Positions 63,272-64,000 of a DNA stretch of 64,000 nt are shown here, one piece after another. The stretch spans positions 61,617 to 125,616 of the forward strand of contig NZ_FOLH01000006.1 of assembly GCF_900112235.1 (NCBI RefSeq), given 5' to 3'. Numbering within the stretch: the stretch's first letter is position 1; the number at the start of each line of letters is the position of its first letter. The notes below the pieces were generated by a model. The model was given only the letters and a program-made list of their open reading frames with translations. It was not told the origin of the DNA and ran no database searches. This DNA comes from Marinospirillum celere (GTDB taxonomy: Bacteria > Pseudomonadota > Gammaproteobacteria > Pseudomonadales > Halomonadaceae). The position numbers and the translations under genes are program-made.

Positions 63272-64000
63272 TCAAGCCTCCTTACCAAAGAGTCCTGAAG
63301 GACGAACCAGCAGAACTATAATCATTACCAGGAAAATCACGATATTGGATGCTTCTGGGTAGTAAACCTTGGTCAGGCCTTCAATAACGCCCATTGCCAG
63401 ACCGGTCAGAATCGCACCCAAGATAGAGCCCATACCACCAATAACAACGATGGCAAAAACAACAATAAGAAGATTGGCACCCATGCCTGGAGCCACCGAG
63501 TAGATGGGAGCAGCCAGCACACCAGCGAAGGCAGCCAGAGCAACACCAAAACCATAGGTCAGAGTAACCAGCAAGGGAACATTCACCCCAAAGGCTTGCA
63601 TCAAAGCAGGGTTTTCAGTACCTGCGCGCAGGTAACCGCCCAGCTTGGTTTTTTCAATCATGAACCAGACAGAGAAACAAACAACGAGAGCAGCAACAAC
63701 GACCCAGGCACGATAGTAAGGCAGGTACATAAAGCCCAGGTTGGTGCCGCCACGCAGCAATTCAGGTACAGGATAACGGTTGCCGGAAACACCAAACCAG
63801 TTGGTGAAAACACCCTGGATAATCAGCGCCAGACCGAAAGTCAGCAGAAGCCCGTAAATATGATCAATGTGGGCAATACGGCGCAACAGGTAGCGCTCAA
63901 CAATCACACCTGTAAGCCCGACGATCAGCGGAGCCAGGAAAAGAGCAACCCAGTAATTGATACCCAGCATATTCAAGAGCAGCCAGGCGGCAAAGGCCCC
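63272..64000 (-). CDS. livH: Branched-chain amino-acid-type ABC permease LivH, start outside window
   Basis: At least 243 residues; the frame stays open to the window edge as GAFAAWLLLNMLGINYWVAL, so the true start lies beyond 64000. GVIVERYLLRRIAHIDHIYGLLLTFGLALIIQG and FAIVVIGGMGSILGAILTGLAMGVIEGLTK match LivH/UrtB-type permeases. It is a second LivHM-type set, separate from the urea transporter. Confidence 0.93.
   Translation of the reverse strand, partial: GAFAAWLLLNMLGINYWVALFLAPLIVGLTGVIVERYLLRRIAHIDHIYGLLLTFGLALIIQGVFTNWFGVSGNRYPVPELLRGGTNLGFMYLPYYRAWVVVAALVVCFSVWFMIEKTKLGGYLRAGTENPALMQAFGVNVPLLVTLTYGFGVALAAFAGVLAAPIYSVAPGMGANLLIVVFAIVVIGGMGSILGAILTGLAMGVIEGLTKVYYPEASNIVIFLVMIIVLLVRPSGLFGKEA

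Overview
The window reads as a chromosomal segment of a heterotrophic gammaproteobacterium, probably marine and Oceanospirillales-like. The clues are a gene-dense chromosome of moderate GC, Pseudomonas-like REP repeats, a Liu-type leucine catabolic operon with a LiuR operator, CysB, ThrH, RluF, ArgP/ArgO, BCCT and AGCS transporters, and several c-di-GMP proteins. The genus assignment is inference; no rRNA or tRNA gene is present.

Layout. 1-4.5 kb: the end of asd and leuB-leuD-leuC, all on the minus strand, with a LysR regulator divergent from leuC. 5.4-8.9 kb: two c-di-GMP signalling proteins. 9.0-16.4 kb: liuABCDE (leucine/isovalerate degradation to acetoacetate and acetyl-CoA) behind a perfect 16-bp LiuR-type palindrome and interrupted by REP clusters. 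16.4-22.7 kb: a toxin-antitoxin pair, rluF, AGCS and BCCT transporters, an SDR and a secreted protein. 22.7-34.7 kb: one long urea operon reading atzF, urea carboxylase, a GntR regulator and urtABCDE. It couples high-affinity urea uptake to ATP-dependent, urease-independent breakdown and has a 36-bp palindromic operator beside the first start codon. 34.8-43.9 kb: housekeeping and regulatory genes (GFA, ABC-F, tag, argO/argP, a 7TM-GGDEF protein, arfB, a dehydratase) with two decayed genes (an EAL remnant and a DUF962/Mpo1-like remnant).

45.3-56.0 kb is a chromosomal integron. A divergent IntI integrase carries the integron-specific insert and has a LexA box on its promoter. An attI-like site follows, and then a leftward cassette array whose attC sites can be read base by base. 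From attI the cassettes are: a VOC protein; an IS91-like unit; a 261-aa protein of unknown function; a segment with an IS1182-family element and an intronless AFG1/LACE1-type ATPase that looks eukaryotic (stramenopile-like); yefM-yoeB in reverse; a ParE/RHH toxin-antitoxin pair; and a second VOC protein. A CARB-like class A beta-lactamase and a C39-like protein lie just beyond and may be old cassettes that lost their attC sites. The eukaryote-like ATPase inside the array is the most unusual content of the window.

56.1-64 kb: a YqiA-like esterase, an SDR, thrH, cysB, a FecR-like/CHASE2-adenylate cyclase pair, and the permease genes of a branched-chain amino-acid-type ABC transporter behind a strong terminator.
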